A DNA stretch of 64,000 nucleotides from Nocardioides baekrokdamisoli (GTDB lineage Bacteria > Actinomycetota > Actinomycetes > Propionibacteriales > Nocardioidaceae), in assembly GCF_003945325.1 (NCBI RefSeq), contig NZ_AP019307.1, positions 1,736,001-1,800,000 on the forward strand, given 5' to 3'. Numbering within the stretch: position 1 is the first letter of the stretch; each line of letters starts with the position of its first letter. Shown here in pieces: positions 8,598 through 16,522 of the stretch. The notes under the pieces were generated by a model. It did not search any database. It saw only the letters and a program-made list of their open reading frames with translations, and had not been told where the DNA came from. A program made the translations under genes and the position numbers.

Positions 8598-9835
8598 TCG
8601 AACCCGCGCAGGCTGACCCTCTCGTCGCGACCATGAGTGCCGCGATCGGTGGCCCGCGCGGTCGGCACGCTCACGGCTACGTCGACTGGTTGCCTGCTGG
8701 CGCGGTCGTGCTCGTGCTGACCACGCTCACGTTCGCGGTCGGGATGCTGCAGAAGACGTCCTGTGCGACGAGGGGGTGGGACTCCGGGATCCGTTACACG
8801 CATCTGTGTGCCTCGGAGGTGCCAGGTGCGTACGCGGCCCAGGGTCTCGACCACCCGGTCCTGACGACGTACTGGGCCTCGGTCATGGCGCAGCTCACGC
8901 GCTGGATCCATGACTCGACGACCATGTTCGTCATCGTCAATGGAGTCGGGTTCGCTCTCCTGGCGGTCCTTGCCGCCTTTCTGCTGACCCGGGTCCGGCC
9001 CGATCGGCCGTGGGAGATCGCGGCCTTCGCCGTGTCGCCTGCGCTCCTGCTCACCGGCCTGGTGAGTTGGGAACTGCTCGCGGTCGCGGCCGTCGCGGCG
9101 GCGCTCTGGGCGTACTCGCGCGGCGATCTCGGCCTCACCGGCGTAGCGATCGGCCTCGGCACCGCTGCAGATGTCTATCCCGTAGCGCTGCTCGTGGCTC
9201 TGCTGATCCTGTCGATCCGACGCCGTGAGCTGGGCTCCTGGGCCATCGTCACCCTGGTCGCTGGGGCGTCGTGGTTCATCCTCAACGTGCCGGCGATGTT
9301 GAATCGGTGGGACGCCTGGAAGGGGTTCTGGTCCCAGCTGATCCATCACGGTGCCGGTGCCGGTTCGTTCTGGTTGCTGCTCCAGGACTCATCCGGGACC
9401 TCGATCGCCCCAGCCACGCTCAACATCTGCGCGGGGATCGTCCTCGGAGCGCTCCTCGTCGGCATCCTGACGCTCGGCGTACTCGCACACCGCGAGCCGA
9501 CGTTCGCCGAACTCGGGCTGCTGTGCGTGCTGGCCGTCGTCCTGGTGGACAAGGTGTACGCACCTCAGTACGTGCTGTGGCTGCTCCCGCTCGCCGTCCT
9601 GGCTCGGCCGCGGTGGCGCGACCAGTTGGCCTGGCAGGGAGCCGAGGTGCTGTTCTTCTGCGCCACTGCCTGGAACCTCGCGGGGCTGATGTCCTCCGGC
9701 GACGGGCCGGCGGCGATGTATGACATCACGATCGCGATCCGCCTGTGTGCCGAGATCGGTCTTGGCGGCGCGGTCGTGTTCAGCCTGCTGAGGCCTCAGA
9801 CGATGACGGTTTCGTCGAATGTCGTCGTGGTGTAG
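8594..9835 (+). CDS. GT87/DUF2029-like polytopic membrane glycosyltransferase
   Basis: 413 residues, GTG start overlapping the PBP stop by 4 nt. About ten hydrophobic segments; the first lumenal loop carries LDHPVLTTYW and the C-terminal third has VDKVYAPQYVLWLLPLAVL, a pattern shared by GT87/DUF2029 polyprenyl-phosphate-sugar dependent transferases. The same PBP-membrane protein pair precedes rpsF in mycobacteria and streptomycetes, so a role in wall or glycolipid assembly at the PBP site is likely, with unknown substrate. Its last 40 nt overlap, antisense, the end of the racemase-like gene on the other strand. Confidence 0.75.
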   Translation: MIEPAQADPLVATMSAAIGGPRGRHAHGYVDWLPAGAVVLVLTTLTFAVGMLQKTSCATRGWDSGIRYTHLCASEVPGAYAAQGLDHPVLTTYWASVMAQLTRWIHDSTTMFVIVNGVGFALLAVLAAFLLTRVRPDRPWEIAAFAVSPALLLTGLVSWELLAVAAVAAALWAYSRGDLGLTGVAIGLGTAADVYPVALLVALLILSIRRRELGSWAIVTLVAGASWFILNVPAMLNRWDAWKGFWSQLIHHGAGAGSFWLLLQDSSGTSIAPATLNICAGIVLGALLVGILTLGVLAHREPTFAELGLLCVLAVVLVDKVYAPQYVLWLLPLAVLARPRWRDQLAWQGAEVLFFCATAWNLAGLMSSGDGPAAMYDITIAIRLCAEIGLGGAVVFSLLRPQTMTVSSNVVVV

Positions 9836-10797
9836 CGGATCCTGAGATCGAGGCGATCGCCGCGATCAGGGACGCGGGCGCCCATCGGCAGCCAGAGCAG
9901 CGAGGCCTGCATGTGCGGCGGCTCGGCGAATCGGAGCGGCTCGCCGTCCCAGATGAACGGTGACCGGTGCCAGCCGGTGGCTTCCAAGGTGCCCTTGATT
10001 GCGGTCTTTGCCCGGGTCTTCAGCGAGGTGTCGCCGGCGGGCGCCTCCAGCCCGATGCCGTGTGCCGTGCCGCCGCTGACGACCAGGAGTCGCCCGGGCC
10101 GAGGTGCGTGGCGTCGGCGGTAGCCGAACTCATCACCGCGGCTGACCTCGTGCACCTCGAGCACCGTCGCGCTCACCTTGAACGCGGCCAGGTCACCGAG
10201 CCACAGCTTGGTGCCGACGCGCGGCCGGATCCTGAGGTCGTCGCGCTCGAGCTCCAGCACATCGGCGCCTGACAAGTGACTCACGTACGCGGTGCCCCGG
10301 TGATGCGCGAGCAACTCCCGTGCTTCGGAGAGGTTGTCGCCGACGAGCGGAAGGTGCAGGGTGACGCCGTCCTGCAGGTGATGCTCGCTCCGGAGTTCGG
10401 CGGCCGTCATGCCGTGCCGGCGCATCGAGGTCGCCATCTCCAGGACGTACCGGATCCGCGGGTGGATGTCGCGGAGCGCCTGGGCATCGCCGGGGTGGGC
10501 GATCGTGTGGATCAGCCGCCGCGCGACCTTGGAGTCCTCGGGGATCGCCTGACCTGGTGTCCACGGTGTGAGGACGAGGACATCGCCGCTGAAGCGGTCG
10601 ATGACCTCCGGGATCTCGGTGTACGTCCCGACCGCGATGGTGTCCACGCCGAGCCATTCGGCCCGGCGTGCGAGCGAGGCCAGGCCGAAGCCGTACCCAT
10701 TGCCCTTCGCGACCGGGACCAGTCCAGGGTTGGTGAGCGCGACCCGGCGCAAGTGCGTACGCCAGCGGTCGCCGTCGATCTCGAGGCGGACGGTCAT
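9796..10797 (-). CDS. Alanine racemase-like PLP-fold protein
   Basis: 333 residues, ATG overlapping the FemX stop by 4 nt (ATGA). The N-terminus resembles the alanine-racemase TIM barrel: LVPVAKGNGYGFGL matches the family segment that carries the PLP lysine (A-V-K-A-N-A-Y-G), followed by strand/helix repeats (VDTIAVGTYTEIPEV, IRYVLEMATSMRRHGM). The C-terminal region (GTKLWLGDLAAFKVSATVLEV) looks like the beta domain. It is divergent from canonical Alr and always seen beside FemX-type enzymes in related genomes, so it may supply or process the amino acid used in the peptidoglycan bridge. Enzyme activity is unproven. Its end overlaps the convergent GT87 gene by 40 nt. Confidence 0.7.
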   Translation of the reverse strand: MTVRLEIDGDRWRTHLRRVALTNPGLVPVAKGNGYGFGLASLARRAEWLGVDTIAVGTYTEIPEVIDRFSGDVLVLTPWTPGQAIPEDSKVARRLIHTIAHPGDAQALRDIHPRIRYVLEMATSMRRHGMTAAELRSEHHLQDGVTLHLPLVGDNLSEARELLAHHRGTAYVSHLSGADVLELERDDLRIRPRVGTKLWLGDLAAFKVSATVLEVHEVSRGDEFGYRRRHAPRPGRLLVVSGGTAHGIGLEAPAGDTSLKTRAKTAIKGTLEATGWHRSPFIWDGEPLRFAEPPHMQASLLWLPMGARVPDRGDRLDLRIRYTTTTFDETVIV

Positions 10798-11918
10798 CGG
10801 GAACCCATGTACATCTGGAAGGCCTTGTGGATCAGCGGCCGGAGCGGCAGGTCCCACTCGCCGACGTACTGCACGGCCTGCCCGCCGGTGCCGACCTTGA
10901 ACTGGATCAACCCGACGTGACTGTCCGCGGGATCCAGCGTCGGGGTGATGCCGCGCAGGTCGTACACCGCGGCGCCGTCCTCGAGCGCGGCCCGGATCAT
11001 CGCCCACTGGATCGCGTTGGAGCCGCGTACGTCGCGCTTCTCGGTCGAGGAGGCGCCGTAGGAGTACCAGGTGTGGGCGCCGACCTGGACGTAGATGGTG
11101 GCCGCGACGAGGTCGCCCTCGTGGTGGGCGAGGAAGAGTTGGAAGCGCTGGTTGCTCTCGCTCTGCATGGCGTCGCGCATGACCTTGAAATACGTCACTC
11201 CCCGCGGGGTGAAGTGGTCGCGCTCGGCCGTGTGGACGTACAGGTCATGGAATGCCTGCAGGTCGTCGTCGGTGCCGCCGAGGACCCGGGTGACGACGAC
11301 GCCCTCCTTGTCGGCCTTCTTGATGTTGCGGCGCCAGAGCTGGTTCATCCCGCTCAGCAGGTCCTGCTCCGTCCTGCCGGCGAGCGGGATCTCGTACGTG
11401 AATTGCGGCTGGCCGGCACCGAACCCGTCCTCGGGGCTCTGCAACTGCCAGCCCGCGGCCTTGAGTTCGGTGGTCAGCTTCGCACCGGCCTCGTTGGTGG
11501 TGCTCGGCGTGAGGTCGGTCAGACGCGCGATCGATTCGTCGGCGATGCCTTGCTTGACCTGCTCGGCGGTCCACGTCGCGACGACGACCGGAGGGCCGAT
11601 GCGTACCGCGAAGGCGCCGCCCTTCTTGAGGTACGCCGCGAGGCTGGTCAGTGCGTCGGCGGTGTCACCTTCCCAGTCAAGGACGGGCCCCTCGGGGACG
11701 TACGCCAGCGTCGTCTTCTTCAACTTCGGGACGGGGCGGTGCAGGACGAGCGCGACGCCGCTGAGAACCTCGCCGGGGAAGAAGCCGAGTGATTCCGCAC
11801 GCCATTCGGTCTTGACCCGCGCCCAGGCCGGCGTCTGCAGGAAGCTGACGCTGGCGTCACCGATGCGTTGATCCAGGTACGCCAGATGCTCGGCGGCGCT
11901 GATGGGTCGAACGATCAC
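10794..11918 (-). CDS. FemX/FemAB-type lipid II aminoacyltransferase
   Basis: 374 residues from GTG 11918, chosen because a TAGCGT hexamer lies 7 nt upstream and the family N-terminus (SFLQTPAWARVK) begins shortly after it. FemX proteins transfer an amino acid from aminoacyl-tRNA to the stem peptide of lipid II in the cytoplasm. Visible family features are two acetyltransferase-like halves, a helical segment (NQLWRRNIKKADKEGV), and the C-terminal block YSYGASSTEKRDVRGSNAI followed by YDLRGI. It forms a two-gene operon with the racemase-like gene. The amino acid added is not readable from sequence; glycine is usual in actinobacteria with LL-DAP walls. Confidence 0.88.
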   Translation of the reverse strand: MIVRPISAAEHLAYLDQRIGDASVSFLQTPAWARVKTEWRAESLGFFPGEVLSGVALVLHRPVPKLKKTTLAYVPEGPVLDWEGDTADALTSLAAYLKKGGAFAVRIGPPVVVATWTAEQVKQGIADESIARLTDLTPSTTNEAGAKLTTELKAAGWQLQSPEDGFGAGQPQFTYEIPLAGRTEQDLLSGMNQLWRRNIKKADKEGVVVTRVLGGTDDDLQAFHDLYVHTAERDHFTPRGVTYFKVMRDAMQSESNQRFQLFLAHHEGDLVAATIYVQVGAHTWYSYGASSTEKRDVRGSNAIQWAMIRAALEDGAAVYDLRGITPTLDPADSHVGLIQFKVGTGGQAVQYVGEWDLPLRPLIHKAFQMYMGSR

Positions 11919-11970
11919 GGCCAGAACGCTACCCGTCCGCGCAGGTACGGCCGGGGACCGGCGCACGGTC

Positions 11971-11997
11971 CAATGTCGCGTGAACTGGTCGACATTG
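11971..11997. promoter_or_regulatory. 8-bp inverted repeat between divergent genes
   Basis: CAATGTCG (11971-11978) and CGACATTG (11990-11997) form a perfect inverted repeat with an 11-nt spacer. It lies 53 bp upstream of femX and 79 bp upstream of the membrane-protein gene at 12076. The one-turn half-site spacing suits a dimeric regulator; which one is unknown. Confidence 0.45.
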
Positions 11998-12075
11998 ATC
12001 GTGATTTGAGCCGGACCTGTTGATTTCACAGGATCGGTGCGAGAAATTGAGAACCCCCAACCTGAAGGGTTCGTC

Positions 12076-12606
12076 ATGTCCGATCAGATGGTTCCTCCTC
12101 CTCCTCCGCCCCCGCCGTCACCGTCGTCCGGAGGCGGTGGCTTCGACGCCAACGCGGCCGTTGACCAGTTCAAGGGCGCCGACCCGCTCGACCTCGCGGT
12201 CGTGGGTGCGGGCGTACTGGCGCTGATCTTCTCCTGGTTCAGCAGCTTCTACACCGTGCACGTCTCCTTCGCGGGTTACAGCGCAGGCGGCGGTACCTCG
12301 GCGTGGCACGGATTCTTCGGCTGGGCCGGCGTACTGCTGCTGCTCGCGGCTTCGGCCGTGGTAGCTGCCAAGATCGTGAACATCACTGTCCCGAACGAGG
12401 ACCTCATCGTTGTCGGGACGTCGGTCGTCGGACTGCTGTTCGTACTTCTTGCGCTCTTCGTCGACGTCGGCAACACCGGAGCGCTGGCAGGCACGGGCAT
12501 CAGCGAGGGCCGTGGCTGGAGCTACTGGATCGTGCTGATCCTGGCGATTGCCTCCGGCGGCATCTCTGGCATGAAGTTCGCGAAGGCTCGCGGCCTGATG
12601 AAGTAG
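12076..12606 (+). CDS. Four-TM membrane protein with proline-rich N-terminus
   Basis: 176 residues. The ATG at 12076 is preceded by an AAGGG Shine-Dalgarno. After a short run of eight prolines and a glycine patch there are four hydrophobic segments (LAVVGAGVLALIFSWF, GWAGVLLLLAASAVVAA, LIVVGTSVVGLLFVLLALFV, SYWIVLILAIASGGISG). Small Pro-rich four-TM proteins of this sort are common and uncharacterised in actinobacteria. It lies between femX and the ribosomal operon and is followed by a strong hairpin, so it is probably monocistronic. Confidence 0.7.
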   Translation: MSDQMVPPPPPPPPSPSSGGGGFDANAAVDQFKGADPLDLAVVGAGVLALIFSWFSSFYTVHVSFAGYSAGGGTSAWHGFFGWAGVLLLLAASAVVAAKIVNITVPNEDLIVVGTSVVGLLFVLLALFVDVGNTGALAGTGISEGRGWSYWIVLILAIASGGISGMKFAKARGLMK

Positions 12607-12631
12607 CCCAATACCCCGCGTACGGGATTGG

Positions 12632-12678
12632 ACCGGCGGGCGCGCAGGCAGTTAGCCTTGCGCGTCCGCCGGTTTCGT
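12632..12678 (+). terminator. Strong GC hairpin before the rpsF leader
   Basis: ACCGGCGG (12632-12639) pairs with CCGCCGGT (12666-12673), extended inward by CGCGCA/TGCGCG-type pairing and followed by TTTCGTTT. It fits a terminator for the membrane-protein gene, or part of the leader of the rpsF operon. Confidence 0.55.
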
Positions 12679-12700
12679 TTCCGGTGGGCAACGCAGTAGT

Positions 12701-12743
12701 CCTCCTGCCATGGAAAGACCATGGCCGCTGAGTCCGTAGGAGG
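12701..12743 (+). promoter_or_regulatory. S6:S18-type ribosomal leader, RBS-sequestering structure
   Basis: CCTCCT (12701-12706) can pair with the rpsF Shine-Dalgarno AGGAGG (12738-12743). Enclosed is a hairpin CCATGG-AAAGA-CCATGG (12708-12724) followed by two CCG trinucleotides (12725-12727, 12734-12736). Autoregulatory rpsF leaders recognised by the S6:S18 complex carry a conserved CCG motif in a bulge next to a hairpin. The structure is seen in sequence; protein binding is inferred from that family. Confidence 0.7.
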
Positions 12744-12752
12744 TGGAGACAC

Positions 12753-13040
12753 ATGCGTGCATACGAGCTCCTGGTCATCCTTGACCCGAGCACCGACGAG
12801 CGTACGGTTGCCCCGTCGCTCGACAAGTACCTCAACGTGGTCCGGAACGACGGTGGCACCGTCGAGTCCCTGGACGTGTGGGGCAAGCGTCGTCTTGCCT
12901 ACGAGGTCAAGAAGAACGCCGAGGGCATCTACGCTCTGGTGAACCTCACCGCCGAGCCGGCGACCGTCAAGGAGCTGGACCGCCAGCTGACCCTGAACGA
13001 GTCGATCCTGCGCACCAAGGTCATCCGCCCGTCCAAGTGA
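12753..13040 (+). CDS. rpsF: 30S ribosomal protein S6
   Basis: 95 residues, ATG with AGGAGG Shine-Dalgarno 9 nt upstream. Standard S6 sequence: [12 protein letters not shown] start, [21 protein letters not shown] core, and the C-terminal [11 protein letters not shown] block. S6 binds the central domain of 16S rRNA as a dimer with S18. It heads the conserved rpsF-ssb-rpsR-rplI cluster. The leader just upstream can sequester its ribosome-binding site, so feedback by S6:S18 is likely. Confidence 0.98.
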   Translation: MRAYELLVILDPSTDERTVAPSLDKYLNVVRNDGGTVESLDVWGKRRLAYEVKKNAEGIYALVNLTAEPATVKELDRQLTLNESILRTKVIRPSK

Positions 13041-13089
13041 CGCGCGGCTGATCCCCGTTGCGGCGACCGGCATCCGGTCCTCACCGAAA

Positions 13090-13117
13090 TTGTCGGGGCT
13101 CCCTGCTTAGGTAGGGG
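13090..13117 (+). promoter_or_regulatory. Possible internal promoter upstream of ssb
   Basis: TTGTCG (13090-13095) and TAGGGG (13112-13117) are 16 nt apart in the 114-nt rpsF-ssb gap, which is long for an internal operon spacer. The -10 is imperfect, so this is tentative. Confidence 0.3.
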
Positions 13118-13154
13118 CTATCGCTGCAACAACGATCGGAACTAGGGAGACACC

Positions 13155-13676
13155 ATGGCAGGCGAGACCACACTCACCGTGATCGGCAACCTCACTGACG
13201 ACCCGGAGCTGCGTTTCACGCCCTCCGGCGCGGCGGTGGCCAACTTCACGGTGGCCTCGACCCCGCGCACGTTCAACAAGCAGACGAACGCGTGGGATGA
13301 CGGCGAAACGCTGTTCCTGCGGTGCTCGATCTGGCGTCAGGCCGCCGAGAACGTGGCCGAGTCCCTCACCCGAGGCACTCGCGTCATCGTCTCGGGTCGC
13401 CTCAAGGCCCGTTCGTACGAGACTCGCGAAGGCGAGAAGCGTACGGTCATGGAGCTTGAGGTCGACGAGATCGGTCCGTCGCTGACCTGGGCAACTGCCA
13501 AGGTCACCCGTGCAAGCCGCTCCGGCGGTGGCGCGGGCGGTGGCTTCGGTGGTGGCGGCCAGCAGGCTGCTCCCGCCAACGACCCGTGGGCAACTCCGGC
13601 TCAGTCGGCTCCGGCCGCTGCAGCCAACGACCCGTGGGCGACTCCGGGCGCGAGCAACGACGAACCCCCGTTCTGA
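13155..13676 (+). CDS. ssb: Single-stranded DNA-binding protein
   Basis: 173 residues, start with TAGGGAG Shine-Dalgarno. N-terminal OB fold ([59 protein letters not shown]), then a Gly-rich linker with repeated NDPWATP segments, and the acidic tail ending NDEPPF that recruits replication and repair proteins. Length and layout match the essential actinobacterial SSB encoded between rpsF and rpsR. Confidence 0.97.
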   Translation: MAGETTLTVIGNLTDDPELRFTPSGAAVANFTVASTPRTFNKQTNAWDDGETLFLRCSIWRQAAENVAESLTRGTRVIVSGRLKARSYETREGEKRTVMELEVDEIGPSLTWATAKVTRASRSGGGAGGGFGGGGQQAAPANDPWATPAQSAPAAAANDPWATPGASNDEPPF

Positions 13677-13738
13677 TCCACAACCCATCACCTCAACCAT
13701 TCCGACTTCGGTCGGGCTTCTAGAAAGGAAGCACCACA

Positions 13739-13975
13739 ATGGCCAAGGCAGTGATTCGCAAGCCCAAGAAGAAGGTTTGCCAGTTCTGCAAGGAGAAGGC
13801 GACTGGCGTCGACTACAAGGACGCCAACCTCCTTCGCAAGTTCATCTCCGACCGCGGCAAGATCCGCGCCCGTCGCGTCACCGGTTGCTGCGTGCAGCAC
13901 CAGCGCGACGTTGCGATCGCCGTCAAGAACGCGCGTGAGGTAGCCCTGCTGCCGTACACGTCCACCGGTCGCTGA
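13739..13975 (+). CDS. rpsR: 30S ribosomal protein S18, cysteine-containing form
   Basis: 78 residues with GAAAGGAAG Shine-Dalgarno. The S18 core [22 protein letters not shown] is clear. CQFC near residue 14-17 and CC near residue 50 mark the C+ (zinc-binding) paralogue; many actinobacteria keep a second C- paralogue induced under zinc limitation, which is not in this window. A UUCG-capped hairpin (13702-13715) precedes it in the 62-nt gap after ssb. Confidence 0.97.
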   Translation: MAKAVIRKPKKKVCQFCKEKATGVDYKDANLLRKFISDRGKIRARRVTGCCVQHQRDVAIAVKNAREVALLPYTSTGR

Positions 13976-13989
13976 GAGGAGGCACCACC

Positions 13990-14439
13990 ATGGCGAAGAT
14001 CATCCTGACCCAGGAAGTGTCCGGTCTCGGCTCCGCTGGCGATGTCATCGAGGTCAAGGACGGGTACGCCCGCAACTTCCTGCTCCCGCAGGGCCACGCC
14101 ATCGCGTGGACCCGTGGCGCGGAGAAGGAAGTCGAGTCGATCAAGGCGGCCCGCAAGGCCCGCTCGGCTCGCGACCTCGGCCACGCTGGCGAGATCAAGG
14201 CGAAGCTTGAGGCTGCTCCGGTGGCCGTCAAGGTTCGCGCGGGCAAGGACGGCCGTCTCTTCGGCGCCGTCACCGTTGCTGACATCGCCGGCGCCCTCGA
14301 GGCGTCGACGGGCGAGGCGATCGACAAGCGTGCCATCGCTGTCGGCGCCGCGATCAAGTCGCTCGGCGCCCACTCGGTTGCCGTGAAGCTGCACGACGAG
14401 GTGTCGGCCCAGGTCTCGCTCAACGTTGTGAGCGCCTGA
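13990..14439 (+). CDS. rplI: 50S ribosomal protein L9
   Basis: 149 residues, GAGGAGG Shine-Dalgarno 8 nt upstream, 14 nt after rpsR. N-terminal rRNA-binding domain ([31 protein letters not shown] is the classic opening; key block [14 protein letters not shown]), connecting helix, and C-terminal domain ([24 protein letters not shown]). Last gene of the ribosomal cluster; followed by a terminator. Confidence 0.98.
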   Translation: MAKIILTQEVSGLGSAGDVIEVKDGYARNFLLPQGHAIAWTRGAEKEVESIKAARKARSARDLGHAGEIKAKLEAAPVAVKVRAGKDGRLFGAVTVADIAGALEASTGEAIDKRAIAVGAAIKSLGAHSVAVKLHDEVSAQVSLNVVSA

Positions 14440-14478
14440 GTCACCACACCGTCAATCAATCGCTGATTGAGGCACTGC

Positions 14479-14515
14479 AAAGGGCCGGTCCTTCGGGGCC
14501 GGCTCTTTGTGTTTC
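14479..14515 (+). terminator. Intrinsic terminator after rplI
   Basis: AAAGGGCCGG pairs with CCGGCTCTTT (14479-14508) around a short TCGG-containing loop and is followed by GTGTTTCT. Just before it (14452-14470) lies a smaller TCAATCA/TGATTGA hairpin. Confidence 0.8.
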
Positions 14516-14645
14516 TCTGGTCTAGACAACCGGTGGAAAAGGTGTGCAGAAGCACGGTTTCCGACGCTTTGTCGACATACCGCCAGAATGACGGCGTGTG
14601 TACGCCGGGTGAACTGGGTCACAGTCGAGATATTTTTCCTCCACA

Positions 14646-14789
14646 ATGTCCACAATGCGTTTCCGCAGGTCAGAGGCATGTTACGCGTGAGTACTCCACA
14701 GTTATCCACATCTTGTTCCGCAGTCCTCCCAACCCCCGTCGCGTGTCCTCCACGGTGAACGGACAGTTATCCCCACCCCCTGTGGATAA
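14646..14789. promoter_or_regulatory. DnaA-box group in the rplI-dnaB intergenic region
   Basis: The 385-nt gap between the rplI terminator and dnaB contains two perfect DnaA boxes, TTATCCACA (14702-14710) and its complement TGTGGATAA (14781-14789), plus near matches ATGTCCACA (14646-14654), TACTCCACA (14692-14700) and TTATCCCCA (14767-14775). The region is locally richer in A/T than its neighbours. It may be a DnaA-dependent control site for dnaB or a DnaA-titrating locus. It is too small and too remote from dnaA/dnaN to be called oriC. Confidence 0.6.
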
Positions 14790-14900
14790 CCAGGGCCTCG
14801 CCGCTTTCCCCGCACACACCGCCGGCCGTAGCCTCATCAAAACTGTCGGACCTCAGACCTACGGTGTGAGAGACGGTCCAGGCTGATCGGGGAGGGAAGC

Positions 14901-16298
14901 ATGAGCGTCACCGAGGCACCTGCGTACGACACCTGGGGCGACGGTCCAGCACCGTATGAGCCGGGCGAGGCTCCCCGCGGCGAGAACGATCGGACGCCGC
15001 CGCAGGACATGGCGGCTGAGCAGTGCGTACTCGGCGCGATGCTCATCTCCAAGGACGCGATCGCCAACGTGACCGAAGAGCTCAAGGGCTCTGACTTCTA
15101 CCGGCCGTCGCACGAGGCGATCTACGACGCGATCACCGATCTGTACGGCCGCGGCGACGCCGTCGACATGATCACCGTCAAGAACGAGCTGGAGCGTCAG
15201 GGCGAGCTGCAGCGCATCGGTGGCGCTGCGTACCTGCACACCCTGGCTGCCAACGTGCCGATTGCCGCGAACGCTCCGTATTACGCGCAGATCGTGCGCG
15301 ACAAGGCCGTCCTGCGCCGCCTGGTGACGGCCGGCACCAAGATCGTCCAGACCGGGTACGCCGGCGAGGGCGAGGTCGACATGATCGTCGACGCGGCCGA
15401 GGCCGAGATCTTCGGGGTGAAGGACAAGCGCAGGACCGAGGACTACGCCCCGCTCGGCGACTTCATGGACAAGGTCCTCGAGGAGATCGAGGCGCTGAGC
15501 AACCGCGAGCAGGGGACGTACGGCGTCCCCACAGGCTTCGCGGACCTGGACGAACTCACCAACGGCTTCCAGCCCGGCCAGATGATCATCGTGGCGGCCC
15601 GTCCCGCGATGGGCAAGTCCACTCTTGCTCTCGACTTCTGCCGGTCGGCCTCGATCGCCAACAACATGACGAGCGTCTTCTTCAGCCTCGAAATGACGCG
15701 CTCGGAGATCGCGATGCGCATGCTGGCGGCAGAGGCGCGCGTCCCGCTCGGTCACATCCGCGGCGGCCAGATGGCTGAGGACGACTGGACGAAGCTCGCC
15801 TCCAAGATGGGCAAGGTTTCGGGCGCTCCGCTCTTCATCGACGACTCGCCGAACATGACGATGATGGAGATCCGGTCGAAGGCCCGCCGCCTCAAGCAGC
15901 GGCACGATCTGCGGCTCGTGGTCATCGACTACATGCAACTCATGTCGAGCGGCAAGAAGGTCGAGAGCCGTCAGCTCGAGGTCTCGGAGTTCTCGCGTCA
16001 GATCAAGCTGCTGGCGAAAGAGCTGGAGGTCCCGATCATCGCGCTGTCGCAGCTCAACCGTGGTCCCGAGCAGCGCGCCGACAAGCGCCCGATGCCGTCA
16101 GACCTGCGTGAGTCCGGCTCGCTCGAGCAGGACGCCGACATGGTGATCCTGCTGCACCGCGAGGACCACTACGAGAAGGAGTCGAGCCGCCCCGGGGAGG
16201 CCGACCTGATCGTGGCCAAGAACCGTAACGGGCCCACCCGCGACGTCATCGTCACCTTCCAGGGGCACTACAGCCGGTTCGCCGACATGGCGCGTTGA
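14901..16298 (+). CDS. dnaB: Replicative DNA helicase DnaB
   Basis: 465 residues, GGGAGGG Shine-Dalgarno. N-terminal domain (PPQDMAAEQCVLGAMLISKDAI) that meets primase, linker helix, then RecA-type domain with Walker A AARPAMGKST, the RLRLVVIDYMQL-type Walker B and the DLRESGSLEQDADMVILLHR motif. It is a hexameric 5'-3' helicase at the fork. The length is that of an intein-free enzyme, whereas several actinobacterial DnaBs carry inteins. It is the last core gene before the mobile island. Confidence 0.97.
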   Translation: MSVTEAPAYDTWGDGPAPYEPGEAPRGENDRTPPQDMAAEQCVLGAMLISKDAIANVTEELKGSDFYRPSHEAIYDAITDLYGRGDAVDMITVKNELERQGELQRIGGAAYLHTLAANVPIAANAPYYAQIVRDKAVLRRLVTAGTKIVQTGYAGEGEVDMIVDAAEAEIFGVKDKRRTEDYAPLGDFMDKVLEEIEALSNREQGTYGVPTGFADLDELTNGFQPGQMIIVAARPAMGKSTLALDFCRSASIANNMTSVFFSLEMTRSEIAMRMLAAEARVPLGHIRGGQMAEDDWTKLASKMGKVSGAPLFIDDSPNMTMMEIRSKARRLKQRHDLRLVVIDYMQLMSSGKKVESRQLEVSEFSRQIKLLAKELEVPIIALSQLNRGPEQRADKRPMPSDLRESGSLEQDADMVILLHREDHYEKESSRPGEADLIVAKNRNGPTRDVIVTFQGHYSRFADMAR

Positions 16299-16352
16299 TC
16301 CCCCACACGTGTCGAGATGCAGCGAACTTGTCATTTCTCGTCGGGCAGGACG

Positions 16353-16369
16353 TCATACCGGCGGTATGA
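16353..16369. promoter_or_regulatory. Orphan palindrome at the core/island junction
   Basis: TCATACCG-G-CGGTATGA is an 8-bp perfect inverted repeat with a single central base. It resembles a TetR/GntR-type operator but no gene follows before the IS at 16473, so it may be the leftover promoter of a gene lost to the insertion. Confidence 0.35.
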
Positions 16370-16522
16370 GTGGGCGAGGGTAGACGGGTGCCTAGAAGCA
16401 TGGGATGTATGAGGTTGCGGGCCGCAAGCGCGGAATGGCAGTAGATCGAGCCCCGAGCTACTTGATCCCCGGTGTCCGGCCCCCCGAAAACTGGTCCAAA
16501 ACTTGTGAGGATCCATCCATGA

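Noticed and set aside
13065-13079. GACCGG-CAT-CCGGTC hairpin after rpsF
   Set aside because: Only 6 bp with a 3-nt loop and no T tract; not enough to call a terminator inside the ribosomal cluster.
14452-14470. TCAATCA/TGATTGA hairpin after rplI
   Set aside because: Weak stem just before a much stronger terminator; no separate role can be supported.
14516-14900. Chromosomal origin (oriC)
   Set aside because: DnaA boxes are present, but too few, and dnaA/dnaN are not adjacent; gene order places oriC outside the window to the left.
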